DNA of 22,249 bases from a virus. The DNA lies in the IMG/VR virus record IMGVR_UViG_3300046505_000106, positions 1 through 22,249 of that record, one strand, 5' to 3'. The notes below the pieces were generated by a model, which ran no database searches, had not been told where the DNA came from, and worked only from the letters and a program-made list of their open reading frames with translations. A program made the translations under genes and the position numbers. This document shows, in pieces, positions 1 through 6,800 of the stretch; positions within the stretch are counted from its first letter, which is position 1; every line of letters starts with the position of its first letter.

Positions 1-40
1 GATCCCAGCTCACATCATTAAATTAATGGATACTGGGATC
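1..40 (-). terminator. Nested inverted repeat after the last gene, probable terminator stem
   Basis: An 8-bp perfect inverted repeat (GATCCCAG with CTGGGATC, positions 1-8 and 33-40) encloses a second perfect repeat, CATTAA-A-TTAATG (16-28). It lies about 20 bases past the stop codon of the last minus-strand gene, where a transcript terminator is expected. Any U tract for minus-strand transcripts would fall outside the window, so termination cannot be confirmed. On the plus strand the stem is followed by a T-rich stretch, so a bidirectional terminator is possible. Confidence 0.45.
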
Positions 41-59
41 TCTTTAATTTAAGTTAAAT

Positions 60-242
60 TTACTTTTTACTTTCGTGCTCCGGAAAATTTCCTAAAGTAG
101 TTATCTTTTTAACCAACACCCCAAAAAACCTGATACTTTTTGTCTCCGATACTTTACTATAAAACGGTCTTCCAGCTACACCAGTATCTTGGAGTATCTT
201 CTCAATTACAATACTTACTATAGGATGATTCTTTAAAGCCAT
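60..242 (-). CDS. Small hypothetical protein, 60 aa
   Basis: I do not recognise this 60-residue protein. It is basic, has no predicted membrane segment and contains a GVLVKKITTLGNFPEHESKK-like C-terminus. The case for a real gene is its position: its ATG (242-240) overlaps the TAA stop of the preceding 319-aa structural gene as TAATG, an arrangement repeated elsewhere in this window. It is the last gene before the terminator-like hairpin at the left edge. A minor virion or late accessory role is possible only by position. Confidence 0.55.
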   Translation of the reverse strand: MALKNHPIVSIVIEKILQDTGVAGRPFYSKVSETKSIRFFGVLVKKITTLGNFPEHESKK

Positions 243-1201
243 TACTGAATATGATTTTGAGAAGCAGCATCCACTATAATTCTACCGGCATCTGCTGTTA
301 CAACTGTTCCGGCCAAATTAGTAGTTACATTTGCTATCTTAGCTTGTGGAAAGAAAGCTCCCTTAGCTTTTGCACTAGTAGTATCACTTGCTTTAAAAGT
401 AAGAACACCAGAAGCTGCAGTAACAACGAGACCTATTGCAAGATATGCGGCAGCCCAAGCCGTTACAAAATCTGCCGCTGTTTGAGTAAGAGTACTATTC
501 CATGTGGCGAGTTTTGTAAGGGGTCCAACAGCACTATCTGTTACACCATTAACTGTTGTACCACCAGCTGTAATATTAGCCGTTCCACTAGATCCACTAA
601 GAGTGATCCTATCTTCTCTCGGAAACATCCAGATATTACAAGTACCCGTTACGGTATCAAGAGCTGTAGAAGTTTGTACGTTTTCTGTTCCACCCGGAAA
701 ATAATAAGCCGTAGAATCAGTTGGGAAAGTGGTTGTATAGGCCCCAGATGGTAAAAATTCAAGACGAATCCTATCACCTTCACGCATATTCTTTGGTCTT
801 TTAACAGCAATATGCTGATCAAATTTTACCTGCCATGTTTTAGCTTTAGCAAGATCAGGCTCAAATACTCCTGTAAGAGCACCCGAAAGAGTATCAATAG
901 TAGGAGCAGTAACATTGATTCTGTTGACTGTATCCCAGCCCCATGCAGGAACTACTGTAATAACAGCAGCGGCAGAACTTACCTTATAGCCGGCGGCAAG
1001 ATAATAAGCATAATTATTAGTAACCCATGTAGCACAGTCAGTTGTAAGGCTGTTTGTATAGGTTAAAATAGTCTTGTTTTTAATGCCATTGACATAAATA
1101 TCAATAGTACCGCTTCCACCGGAGATGGTTAAAACACTTCCATAAACAGTCACCTGACAGGTGGCTCTTGCAGGAAAATTAGCTAAATCAAAATACTTCA
1201 T
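242..1201 (-). CDS. Virion structural protein with two copies of a Gly/Thr-rich repeat domain
   Basis: A 319-residue protein rich in Gly, Thr, Ala and Val with almost no charged clusters, typical of beta-rich phage surface or fibre proteins. Two copies of a roughly 90-residue domain are visible, at about residues 22-112 and 198-303. Each opens with an ITLSGSSGTANI-type strand, has a middle AA.FV.A.AAAYLAIGLVVTAASGVLTF helix-strand section, and ends in T.NLAGTVV. The first half is a paralogue of the neighbouring 251-aa protein: both begin MKY-D-NF and share GWDT-NRIN and KA-W-V. The second copy seems to be an insertion relative to that protein. Head decoration, head fibre or tail appendage are all possible. 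No enzymatic motif is seen. Confidence 0.75.
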   Translation of the reverse strand: MKYFDLANFPARATCQVTVYGSVLTISGGSGTIDIYVNGIKNKTILTYTNSLTTDCATWVTNNYAYYLAAGYKVSSAAAVITVVPAWGWDTVNRINVTAPTIDTLSGALTGVFEPDLAKAKTWQVKFDQHIAVKRPKNMREGDRIRLEFLPSGAYTTTFPTDSTAYYFPGGTENVQTSTALDTVTGTCNIWMFPREDRITLSGSSGTANITAGGTTVNGVTDSAVGPLTKLATWNSTLTQTAADFVTAWAAAYLAIGLVVTAASGVLTFKASDTTSAKAKGAFFPQAKIANVTTNLAGTVVTADAGRIIVDAASQNHIQ

Positions 1202-1244
1202 TTGGTTATACTGTATTAAATTATTAATAAAAAAGAATTAAAAA

Positions 1245-1871
1245 CTATACCCCATAAATCTTTATCAAAAACTTACCTGCAGCATATGCACCAGCTGTAC
1301 CAGCAGCACCACCGGTTAAGTATAAATAGTAGTTAGCAGTAGGTAAACCGGTTGCAACCTTAGTCTGACCAAGGGTCCATGCTCCACCAGACGTAAGCAA
1401 TGCCGCATAATTTGCTAAACCAGATATAGCACCATCAAATACACCCGTGGTTACAGAAGCCTGATATAAATCAATATCAGCAACCCCGGTTGTAGGTACC
1501 TCTAAGCAAGTCATTGTTATTGCTACAACAGCACCATTAAGAGCAGCTGTTATTTGTCCAATAACAGCACTACCACCAGCACCTTCTCCAATAATATCCA
1601 AATCTGTAGTTGAAGAAGATACAGTTGCGGTTTTTAAATCCACATATATTTCTTCCACAAACATTCCTGAAGAACCTCTTTTACCATAGGGAACATATTT
1701 AACACCACCAGCAACATCAAACCCCACCCCGGGAGCAGTTACTGGTAAATCAAATAAATCTGATACTAATACATAATTTACAGTAGAATCCGCAGCCTTT
1801 TGGATGAGGAGTTTATCTGTTTGAGCTACGATACCGTTGCTGCTAAAATCCGAAGAAAACTTTTTTGACAT
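1245..1871 (-). CDS. Glycine/alanine-rich virion structural protein
   Basis: A 208-residue, beta-rich protein with low charge, an N-terminal polar segment and a Gly/Ala-rich C-terminus (TGGAAGTAGAYAAGKFLIKI). Proteins with this composition and a GK-[FL]-I-K/E-[IL] ending are common as minor structural proteins of environmental phages, but I cannot name a family. It lies between two paralogous repeat-domain proteins, so a place on the virion surface or fibre is inferred. The ATG at 1871 is preceded by a CATAAT block. No signal peptide or membrane segment is seen. Confidence 0.7.
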   Translation of the reverse strand: MSKKFSSDFSSNGIVAQTDKLLIQKAADSTVNYVLVSDLFDLPVTAPGVGFDVAGGVKYVPYGKRGSSGMFVEEIYVDLKTATVSSSTTDLDIIGEGAGGSAVIGQITAALNGAVVAITMTCLEVPTTGVADIDLYQASVTTGVFDGAISGLANYAALLTSGGAWTLGQTKVATGLPTANYYLYLTGGAAGTAGAYAAGKFLIKIYGV

Positions 1872-1888
1872 GACGTTATTATGTTAAA

Positions 1889-2644
1889 TTAATATATATA
1901 AACATTTTCTGAAGTTTGTATTTGTACACCGTCTTCATTTGTTATTGGTATTCCTGTTGCATCTCCAAGATCATAAAAAATCTGACCCACATTACTTGTC
2001 ATAAGACTACCAGCATACTGACACATCAATTTCCCTGCGGCTTGAACAAGTGTACGTCCGGACATAGAAATCGCACCAGCAACATATAATGAATCGATTA
2101 ATATTGGAGAAGTACTAACGTCAAACGTAACTATACTTGTATCATTAATATACACCGAAATATCTGTGGTAACACTAGTTGAAGTAGTTGATATCAACCC
2201 AATTTTAATTTGATCACCGTCTTTCATCCCAACTGGTGCAGCAATAGTAACACTAGCCGTGGTAAGAATAACTTCCCAGATCTTTGCTTTAGATCCATCT
2301 AAAGTAAGAGTACCTGTATAAGTACCTGAAAGATCCCCGGTAAGGTTTGCTATTGTAGTGTTTATTCTATTGGTAGTATCCCAACCGTGTGCCGGATTAA
2401 CTGTAATAACCCCAGAAGCCGCTGATACTAAAAAACCCCTTAATTTATAAAAGGTATGATTCGCAAGAACCCAAGCCAAAGCGGCTGCAGCAAGAGTACT
2501 TGAAACTGTAAGACCAGTCGTGTTCTTGGTCCCATTAATTGTGATATCCGCTGTACCGGAACTCCCGGTAAGCGTGATTATATTCGCATATAAGGTCAAC
2601 CTCTGGACCATCTTAGGCGAAAAATTAGGATCTTGATATTTCAT
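1889..2644 (-). CDS. Virion structural protein with one Gly/Thr-rich repeat domain
   Basis: A 251-residue protein with one copy of the repeat domain at about residues 22-112 (IITLTGSSGTADITINGTK, then LVSAASGVITV, GWDTTNRIN and LTGDLSGTYT). From residue 1 it aligns with the 319-aa protein two genes downstream; the two are paralogues around the glycine-rich 208-aa gene. A second region (MKDGDQIKIGL) matches NMREGDRIRLEF in that protein. It is the first gene after a 159-bp gap that holds a promoter candidate, and its ATG is preceded by ACAGCATAAT. A virion surface role is inferred. Confidence 0.75.
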   Translation of the reverse strand: MKYQDPNFSPKMVQRLTLYANIITLTGSSGTADITINGTKNTTGLTVSSTLAAAALAWVLANHTFYKLRGFLVSAASGVITVNPAHGWDTTNRINTTIANLTGDLSGTYTGTLTLDGSKAKIWEVILTTASVTIAAPVGMKDGDQIKIGLISTTSTSVTTDISVYINDTSIVTFDVSTSPILIDSLYVAGAISMSGRTLVQAAGKLMCQYAGSLMTSNVGQIFYDLGDATGIPITNEDGVQIQTSENVYIY

Positions 2645-2664
2645 TATTATGCTGTTTTAATTTA

Positions 2665-2702
2665 TAAAGATATAAAATATTATTGATTAATCTATTAAAA
2701 AA
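2665..2702 (-). promoter_or_regulatory. Candidate promoter for the three-gene structural cluster
   Basis: Read on the minus strand, TTTTTTAA (2702-2695), 22 bases, then TATCTTTA (2672-2665). The second box is one mismatch from the Bacteroidota -7 consensus TAnnTTTG, and the layout resembles the other candidate promoters in this window. The start codon at 2644 is about 20 bases downstream. The region is very AT-rich, so chance similarity is possible. Confidence 0.4.
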
Positions 2703-2726
2703 CCATTGTTATAGTGTTTTATTAAA

Positions 2727-2807
2727 TCATTGTTTAATACTATTGTTTAGCTGCCCATATGCCAGACTCCCCCACAATAAAACAGCAATTATTAATAACT
2801 TTCTCAT
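2727..2807 (-). CDS. 26-residue signal-peptide-like microprotein
   Basis: A very short gene that begins MRKLLIIAVLLWGSLAYG and ends QLNNSIKQ. It has the form of a signal peptide: a basic start (Arg2, Lys3), a hydrophobic core (Leu4-Leu11) and small residues before a possible cleavage site near Ala16-Gly18, with an eight-residue polar tail. Its ATG (2807-2805) overlaps the TGA of the upstream holin-like gene as ATGA, the same 4-base coupling used by other gene pairs here. No cysteine is present, so it is not an outer-spanin lipoprotein as it stands. It may be a lysis accessory peptide, a single-span membrane peptide or the remnant of a longer gene. Confidence 0.55.
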   Translation of the reverse strand: MRKLLIIAVLLWGSLAYGQLNNSIKQ

Positions 2808-3106
2808 GGTTTAATTTCATTATTATTTGCAGCAATCGTTGCAATAGTCTCATCCTTCTTTATTTCAAGATCTTCCTTTACCTGCTTACCTTCTTCTTTT
2901 TTCTGAACAAATAGAAATAACATAGCAGAACCGGCTATAGTTAAAAATGTGCTACCAGCCGCTGCTGCTGTCACTATAATAGAAGTATCCCCCCTAAGCA
3001 ATATAACCTGCTCAGACATAGCTAAAGCAGCAACTATTACTATATCAGCAATCAATCTACTGTTAGACTGATTACCATCAGCTCCTTGTAAAAACCCGGC
3101 GTTCAT
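2804..3106 (-). CDS. Holin-like small membrane protein, 100 aa
   Basis: Two hydrophobic segments are visible, about residues 18-37 (LIADIVIVAALA) and 42-68 (IIVTAAAAGSTFLTIAGSAM), followed by a highly charged tail rich in Lys and Glu (KKEEGKQVKEDLEIKKDE). Small size, two membrane spans and a charged C-terminus fit a class II holin, but holins are too diverse to assign by sequence alone. It overlaps the preceding small membrane-protein gene by 4 bases (ATGA) and the following microprotein gene in the same way, supporting a co-translated membrane or lysis cassette. No endolysin gene is present within the window. Confidence 0.65.
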   Translation of the reverse strand: MNAGFLQGADGNQSNSRLIADIVIVAALAMSEQVILLRGDTSIIVTAAAAGSTFLTIAGSAMLFLFVQKKEEGKQVKEDLEIKKDETIATIAANNNEIKP

Positions 3107-3300
3107 AATTTCCTAAGTTGATACTCTCTAACAGCCGAAATCCCGGCATACAAAACCAACACCAGACCAAAAAATATATGCCCGGCAAATAGTTTAAATC
3201 CCCCTACAACCGCAACTATGATCTGAGCGTTATATGGAAAGGCAGTAAACTTAACTACTGCTGCTAATCCAATCTTTAGATACTCAAGTAATTTTTTCAT
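3103..3300 (-). CDS. Small two-span membrane protein, holin-like
   Basis: About 65 residues, mostly hydrophobic, with probable membrane segments around QIIVAVVGGFKLFAG and FFGLVLVLYAGISAV, a basic N-terminus (MKKLLEYLKIG) and a basic tail (REYQLRKL). The frame can be extended to a TTG at 3312, but the ATG at 3300 is preferred because it follows the stop of the upstream coiled-coil gene by four bases and starts with a typical MKKLL sequence. It overlaps the next gene by ATGA. A holin or antiholin role is plausible from size, topology and neighbours, not from a recognised family motif. Confidence 0.65.
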   Translation of the reverse strand: MKKLLEYLKIGLAAVVKFTAFPYNAQIIVAVVGGFKLFAGHIFFGLVLVLYAGISAVREYQLRKL

Positions 3301-3304
3301 ATTG

Positions 3305-3595
3305 TTAAGCAATTAATTTTTCCATCTGTGTTTCAAGACACTTAATCCTAACCTCACGCTCCTCAAGAATCTTAATTCTTTTCTCGTGCTCGGCCTGAGT
3401 ATTCTCAATCTCAGCAAGTCTGGCCTCAATGCTGGTAAGAAGCTTGAACATTTTTTCAAACTCCTCATCGTATACATTGTCCTGAAGCGATAACAATCTT
3501 CCTATTGCCTGAAGATCATTACTGTTTAAAACCATACCCTCTCTAGTCTTCTGACTAATCGGTACATTATCGTAACGCGTTGAACTTTTTTTCAT
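3305..3595 (-). CDS. Small coiled-coil protein, 96 aa
   Basis: The C-terminal half (about residues 45-96) is a long amphipathic helix with heptad spacing of Leu, Ile and Met (MFKLLTSIEARLAEIENTQ and onwards through RIKILEEREVRIKCLETQM), indicating a coiled coil. The N-terminus is polar. No membrane segment or enzyme motif is seen. It sits between a single-span protein and two holin-like proteins, so it may be a soluble partner in the same cassette or a small virion adaptor. The ATG at 3595 is preceded by CAACATAAT, a block recurring before other starts here. Confidence 0.6.
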   Translation of the reverse strand: MKKSSTRYDNVPISQKTREGMVLNSNDLQAIGRLLSLQDNVYDEEFEKMFKLLTSIEARLAEIENTQAEHEKRIKILEEREVRIKCLETQMEKLIA

Positions 3596-3605
3596 ATTAT
3601 GTTGA

Positions 3606-4046
3606 TTATTTAATTACTCGTTTAACAATTATTTTAAAATCCGGGTTCTTTGACTTTTCTACCGGCTGACTTATTTCAAACTGAAGACCACCCATTATAT
3701 CTACAATATCCTGTTTGGTAACAGTAGGATCTTTACTAATATGAGTAACAACATCGACAGATAGAGTCTTCACAACATTTGTTACCTTAGTCATATCTCC
3801 TCGTATACCTTTCTGATCCATCTTCACATAATATAACCTTTTCAATATTGTATCCTGCTTATTCCCATGAAGAGAATCGCTTATAACAAGCTTATCTACC
3901 TTAGAATTAATATCCGCATTTCCCCCCTTTACTCCTTGAGCATATATAACAGCACCAATGGCAAATAAAGTAGCAGCATACCCCCAGTAGGTTTTTAATC
4001 CATCTAAGAATACCTTAATGCCCGATTTCTTTATTTCTTCCCCCAT
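3606..4046 (-). CDS. Single-span membrane-anchored protein, possible inner-spanin-like
   Basis: A 146-residue protein with a short basic N-terminus and one hydrophobic segment (about residues 20-37, WGYAATLFAIGAVIYAQG), then a polar, mostly helical domain (KVDKLVISDSLHGNKQDTIL and beyond) that would face the periplasm in an N-in orientation. It ends in a basic IIVKRVIK. This topology matches phage inner spanins (Rz-like), and the neighbours are holin-like, but there is no diagnostic sequence. It may equally be an uncharacterised membrane-anchored virion or superinfection protein. No partner lipoprotein is seen. Confidence 0.6.
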   Translation of the reverse strand: MGEEIKKSGIKVFLDGLKTYWGYAATLFAIGAVIYAQGVKGGNADINSKVDKLVISDSLHGNKQDTILKRLYYVKMDQKGIRGDMTKVTNVVKTLSVDVVTHISKDPTVTKQDIVDIMGGLQFEISQPVEKSKNPDFKIIVKRVIK

Positions 4047-4174
4047 TTCAGAGTATGTTTTCCGATTGTTACTTTCTTGCTTTTTTCGTTGATATTATTT
4101 TGCTCGTTAATTTTACTGTAGTGCCAGCGAATACCGTAGCGACTAAGGAATATTAGTATTGGTCGTTTTTGCAT
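4031..4174 (-). CDS. Possible 47-residue basic protein in the gap after the fibre gene
   Basis: An open frame of 47 codons from ATG at 4174 to TAA at 4031 spans the 96-base gap between the fibre gene and the next membrane-protein gene, overlapping the fibre end by 32 bases and the next start by 16. The product is strongly basic (MQKRPILIFLSRYGIRWHYS at its start, TIGKHTLKWGKK at its end) with a short hydrophobic stretch at residues 5-10. The gene-dense context favours coding here, but there is no ribosome binding site and no recognisable family. Overlap with both neighbours lowers confidence. Confidence 0.35.
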   Translation of the reverse strand: MQKRPILIFLSRYGIRWHYSKINEQNNINEKSKKVTIGKHTLKWGKK

Positions 4175-6239
4175 AAGCAGACCCGTTTTTTTCAACTTGA
4201 ACTCTTCCAATAAAAACCGTTCCTGTTACGCCTGAATCCCTCAAAATATAAACCCTTATAGATGTGCTATTAGTTAATGTTGAAAACTCAAGAGAAAGCC
4301 TACGAACAACCTTTCCTGATGTTTTTGAATAAAAACTTGTAGTTGGTAGTATGTCAGTTGTATGAACCTGATCCCTTATACACCATTTCAAATCAGTCAT
4401 TGTTCCTCTCTTGACATCGAATGACAACCTATATACCGTACTTGGAGTAACTGTTATGGTGTCGTATAATCCATGACCAACATTCGATGTTGTAATACGA
4501 TCTAATGTCTGACTACCATCTAAGTCATATTCCAAATTAGTATCTACTGTAATATTCACCTTATTATATACTATATTATCCATTTCTTCAGAATATGTAA
4601 TTATATTCTGTGCGGGGATAATAGCCGGAATTCTGGTGTCTGGATATAATATATTAATCTTATCTGCAAACAATGTACCCGCTAATTTTGCCCCTAAAGC
4701 AGTTAAGTGCATTAAGTCCACATAATAAAGAGTGTCGGTAGAGTCATTCAAATCCAAAAGAGTATCGGTATCCAATATGTAAACATTTGAAATTAAAGAC
4801 GCATCGGTTCTTAATAACCCATTAAATATTCCTCGCTCAATCTCAAACTGAGCGCCATCACCTCCTGCTGTTGCTGGAGTCATTGTAAAAATAGCAACTT
4901 TCCATCCAGCGGCACTTCTGGCTTGAAGATAGGGTTTTAGTGCATTATAAGTTATTGTTCCTTGTCCCGCAGTCTCTCCTATATCATTAACACCTATCCA
5001 TAATACAAGCCAATTCTTATAGGTTGATGTTTCTGCTATTAAATGGGTGTCTACTGCACTCCCACGACTTACAATATCAGCAACAGTAGAACCAGATACA
5101 GATGCTGCAAAATTATTCACTACATTAGTCTTTCCAATCAAAGCATCCTCAATATATGATCCTGATGTTATAAATGAATGTCCCTCAAGAACAGTATTTA
5201 ATTTAACTCCTATTTGAAATCTTCTTATATGGTTATTGTAGTTAAAAAGATAATTATCACACGCTTCTATAACTAATTGTCTTTCAGTAGGAGTTAAATA
5301 TGTAAAAATTAAAGAGAATGGCATTATTTTGTTATTAGCCTCATTATTCCATGAGCCACAAACTCTTATATTAGTACTTGAAAGACCTGTGGAGTTTTTT
5401 GCAAAACTTAAACTTACCAAATTCTTATTAATTTCAAGCGTTCCTGCCACTTCTCTTGATAATGAAAAATACCTATTGCTTATAATAGATAAAGTCAATT
5501 GCAGTCCTCCATTCAACATGCAGGATAATGTTTCAACTAAATTTGATATAAATATTTTATCTCCCTCAGAAAGATCATCGAAATTCTCTATTATGTCAGT
5601 ACTTATTCCTGTAATAATAGTCATATTATCTTGTCCTAAAATTCCCGCTCCATTTACCGAAGAAACAAAGTTTGTTAGTATATTACTCTTAATTATGCTA
5701 TTGCCCTTAAATCCTTTGTATGGATTAAAAGCAGGTGTATTATATAGTGAGGGAGTAAATGTTCCGGGACTTTTCCAATTTATTAAACTCGATTGACTAT
5801 CAGGACAGGCAAAATTATCCAATAAAATAGCTTTATTCCAAACACCTGCTTGTTTTAGATCATATACCCATTTATTCTGAATAACCTGATCAGCAGCAGA
5901 CGGAGGAGTTGTCATTGCCGCCTTGACGGTTAGATATTCTGACGTTGTTATAACATTATTTGTCACAGGATAAGACTTGCCTTTATAAACTACATTCAAA
6001 GTATTTCCATAAACAACTGCAACACTTAAAACCAATGTATAAACCACTCCTGACCATGAACCACTAAGAACCGTAAACCCTGCAATTGTAAAATCACTCG
6101 CACTAACTGTTTTTGCAGAAGGGAATGTAATTACAACATGAGTCGGTGCTACGTCCTCCACAACTAAAGATTGTGGAGTCCAGTTACGACTTTGACTATC
6201 CCCTAAAGGACTTAACCTTGCAAGTGAACTGATTAACAT
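4143..6239 (-). CDS. Tail fibre or spike with SGNH/GDSL hydrolase domain
   Basis: A 698-residue modular protein. Residues about 24-95 look like an Ig-like/SwmB-type beta domain (PTHVVITFPSAKTVSASDF, VVYTLVLSVAVVYGNTLNVVY). Residues about 96-345 are beta-rich and resemble a lectin-type module. Residues about 348-530 form an SGNH hydrolase: Ser355 in EGHS, a candidate block II glycine near 383, Gly416-Val-Asn418-Asp in WIGVND, and Asp508 with His511 in VDLMH. These are the expected serine, glycine, asparagine and histidine of the family. The C-terminal 150 residues look like a carbohydrate-binding jelly roll. By family knowledge such fibres bind host glycans and may remove acetyl groups from surface polysaccharide. 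Substrate is unknown. It is the largest protein of the tail region and lies just after a GIY-YIG endonuclease gene. Confidence 0.8.
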   Translation of the reverse strand: MLISSLARLSPLGDSQSRNWTPQSLVVEDVAPTHVVITFPSAKTVSASDFTIAGFTVLSGSWSGVVYTLVLSVAVVYGNTLNVVYKGKSYPVTNNVITTSEYLTVKAAMTTPPSAADQVIQNKWVYDLKQAGVWNKAILLDNFACPDSQSSLINWKSPGTFTPSLYNTPAFNPYKGFKGNSIIKSNILTNFVSSVNGAGILGQDNMTIITGISTDIIENFDDLSEGDKIFISNLVETLSCMLNGGLQLTLSIISNRYFSLSREVAGTLEINKNLVSLSFAKNSTGLSSTNIRVCGSWNNEANNKIMPFSLIFTYLTPTERQLVIEACDNYLFNYNNHIRRFQIGVKLNTVLEGHSFITSGSYIEDALIGKTNVVNNFAASVSGSTVADIVSRGSAVDTHLIAETSTYKNWLVLWIGVNDIGETAGQGTITYNALKPYLQARSAAGWKVAIFTMTPATAGGDGAQFEIERGIFNGLLRTDASLISNVYILDTDTLLDLNDSTDTLYYVDLMHLTALGAKLAGTLFADKINILYPDTRIPAIIPAQNIITYSEEMDNIVYNKVNITVDTNLEYDLDGSQTLDRITTSNVGHGLYDTITVTPSTVYRLSFDVKRGTMTDLKWCIRDQVHTTDILPTTSFYSKTSGKVVRRLSLEFSTLTNSTSIRVYILRDSGVTGTVFIGRVQVEKNGSAYAKTTNTNIP

Positions 6240-6251
6240 AACTTTATACTT

Positions 6252-6800
6252 TTATGCTGATTTTCTTTGCTCATAATACTTCAATAAAGATAGCCGTTGT
6301 TTTTCTCTAGTTTCTTTTGTTATAGGATGTAATCTATTCCACTCTCTTCTTTTTTCATTTGATTCCTCTGAATGATGTTTATTAAAAAAAGAATTATTTT
6401 CTCCTATTTGAGCCATAGCTATTTTATTATTATTATGCTCTTGAGAATGTTTTAAACCTAATTTTGCTTTTCTATTATTTTGTCTACCCTCTTCAGAAAC
6501 CTTTAATCCCAAAGTACTGCCAGCAACAGGGCTTACATTAAACCAAGGATCAAGAACATCGATATAGTATTGTTCTCTCTGAATTAAATTCTCTTTTTCA
6601 CACCTCTCTAATATAATAAATACTAAATCTTCTTCACCATATTTATTAAAATGATTCTGGAGTTTAATAGAAGTATGTCTATTCTTATTTAACAAATATA
6701 TATATTCTTTCAATCGTCTACTAAGTTTAATAGCACTACCAACATAAACCCGCTCGAGTTTAGTAGTAGATTGAATCATATAAATCCCAGAAATTATCAC
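6252..6800 (-). CDS. GIY-YIG homing endonuclease with NUMOD3 motif
   Basis: A 182-residue protein. The GIY-YIG nuclease signature is clear: GIY at 5-7, YVG at 19-21, a candidate catalytic Arg at 28-29, and a glutamate in REQYYID (Glu76) at the metal-binding position. RHTSIKLQNHFNKYG is typical of the phage Seg/I-TevI-like subgroup. Residues about 98-135 (LGLKVSEEGRQNN, GLKHSQEH) resemble NUMOD3 DNA-binding motifs. The start is GTG at 6800, overlapping the TGA of the upstream structural gene as GTGA. The stop lies in TCAGCATAA, 12 bases before the fibre gene. It is a mobile, probably selfish gene inserted between two virion genes, paralogous to the one at 8432-9214. Confidence 0.88.
   Translation of the reverse strand: MIISGIYMIQSTTKLERVYVGSAIKLSRRLKEYIYLLNKNRHTSIKLQNHFNKYGEEDLVFIILERCEKENLIQREQYYIDVLDPWFNVSPVAGSTLGLKVSEEGRQNNRKAKLGLKHSQEHNNNKIAMAQIGENNSFFNKHHSEESNEKRREWNRLHPITKETREKQRLSLLKYYEQRKSA

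Noticed and set aside
1-40. tRNA end or phage attachment site
   Set aside because: The nested inverted repeat has no cloverleaf, anticodon arm or CCA, and no integrase gene is present; a terminator is simpler.
251-754. Plus-strand frame of 167 codons opposite the 319-aa structural gene
   Set aside because: Rich in Ser, Cys and Arg with no domain; it is antisense to a protein whose repeat domain is shared with other genes.
3301-3312. TTG start at 3312 for the small membrane protein
   Set aside because: It would overlap the preceding stop; the ATG four codons on gives a normal membrane-protein N-terminus.
5329-5796. Plus-strand frame of 155 codons opposite the fibre gene
   Set aside because: Lies fully within the fibre coding sequence, no family resemblance, and no other supported gene is on the plus strand.
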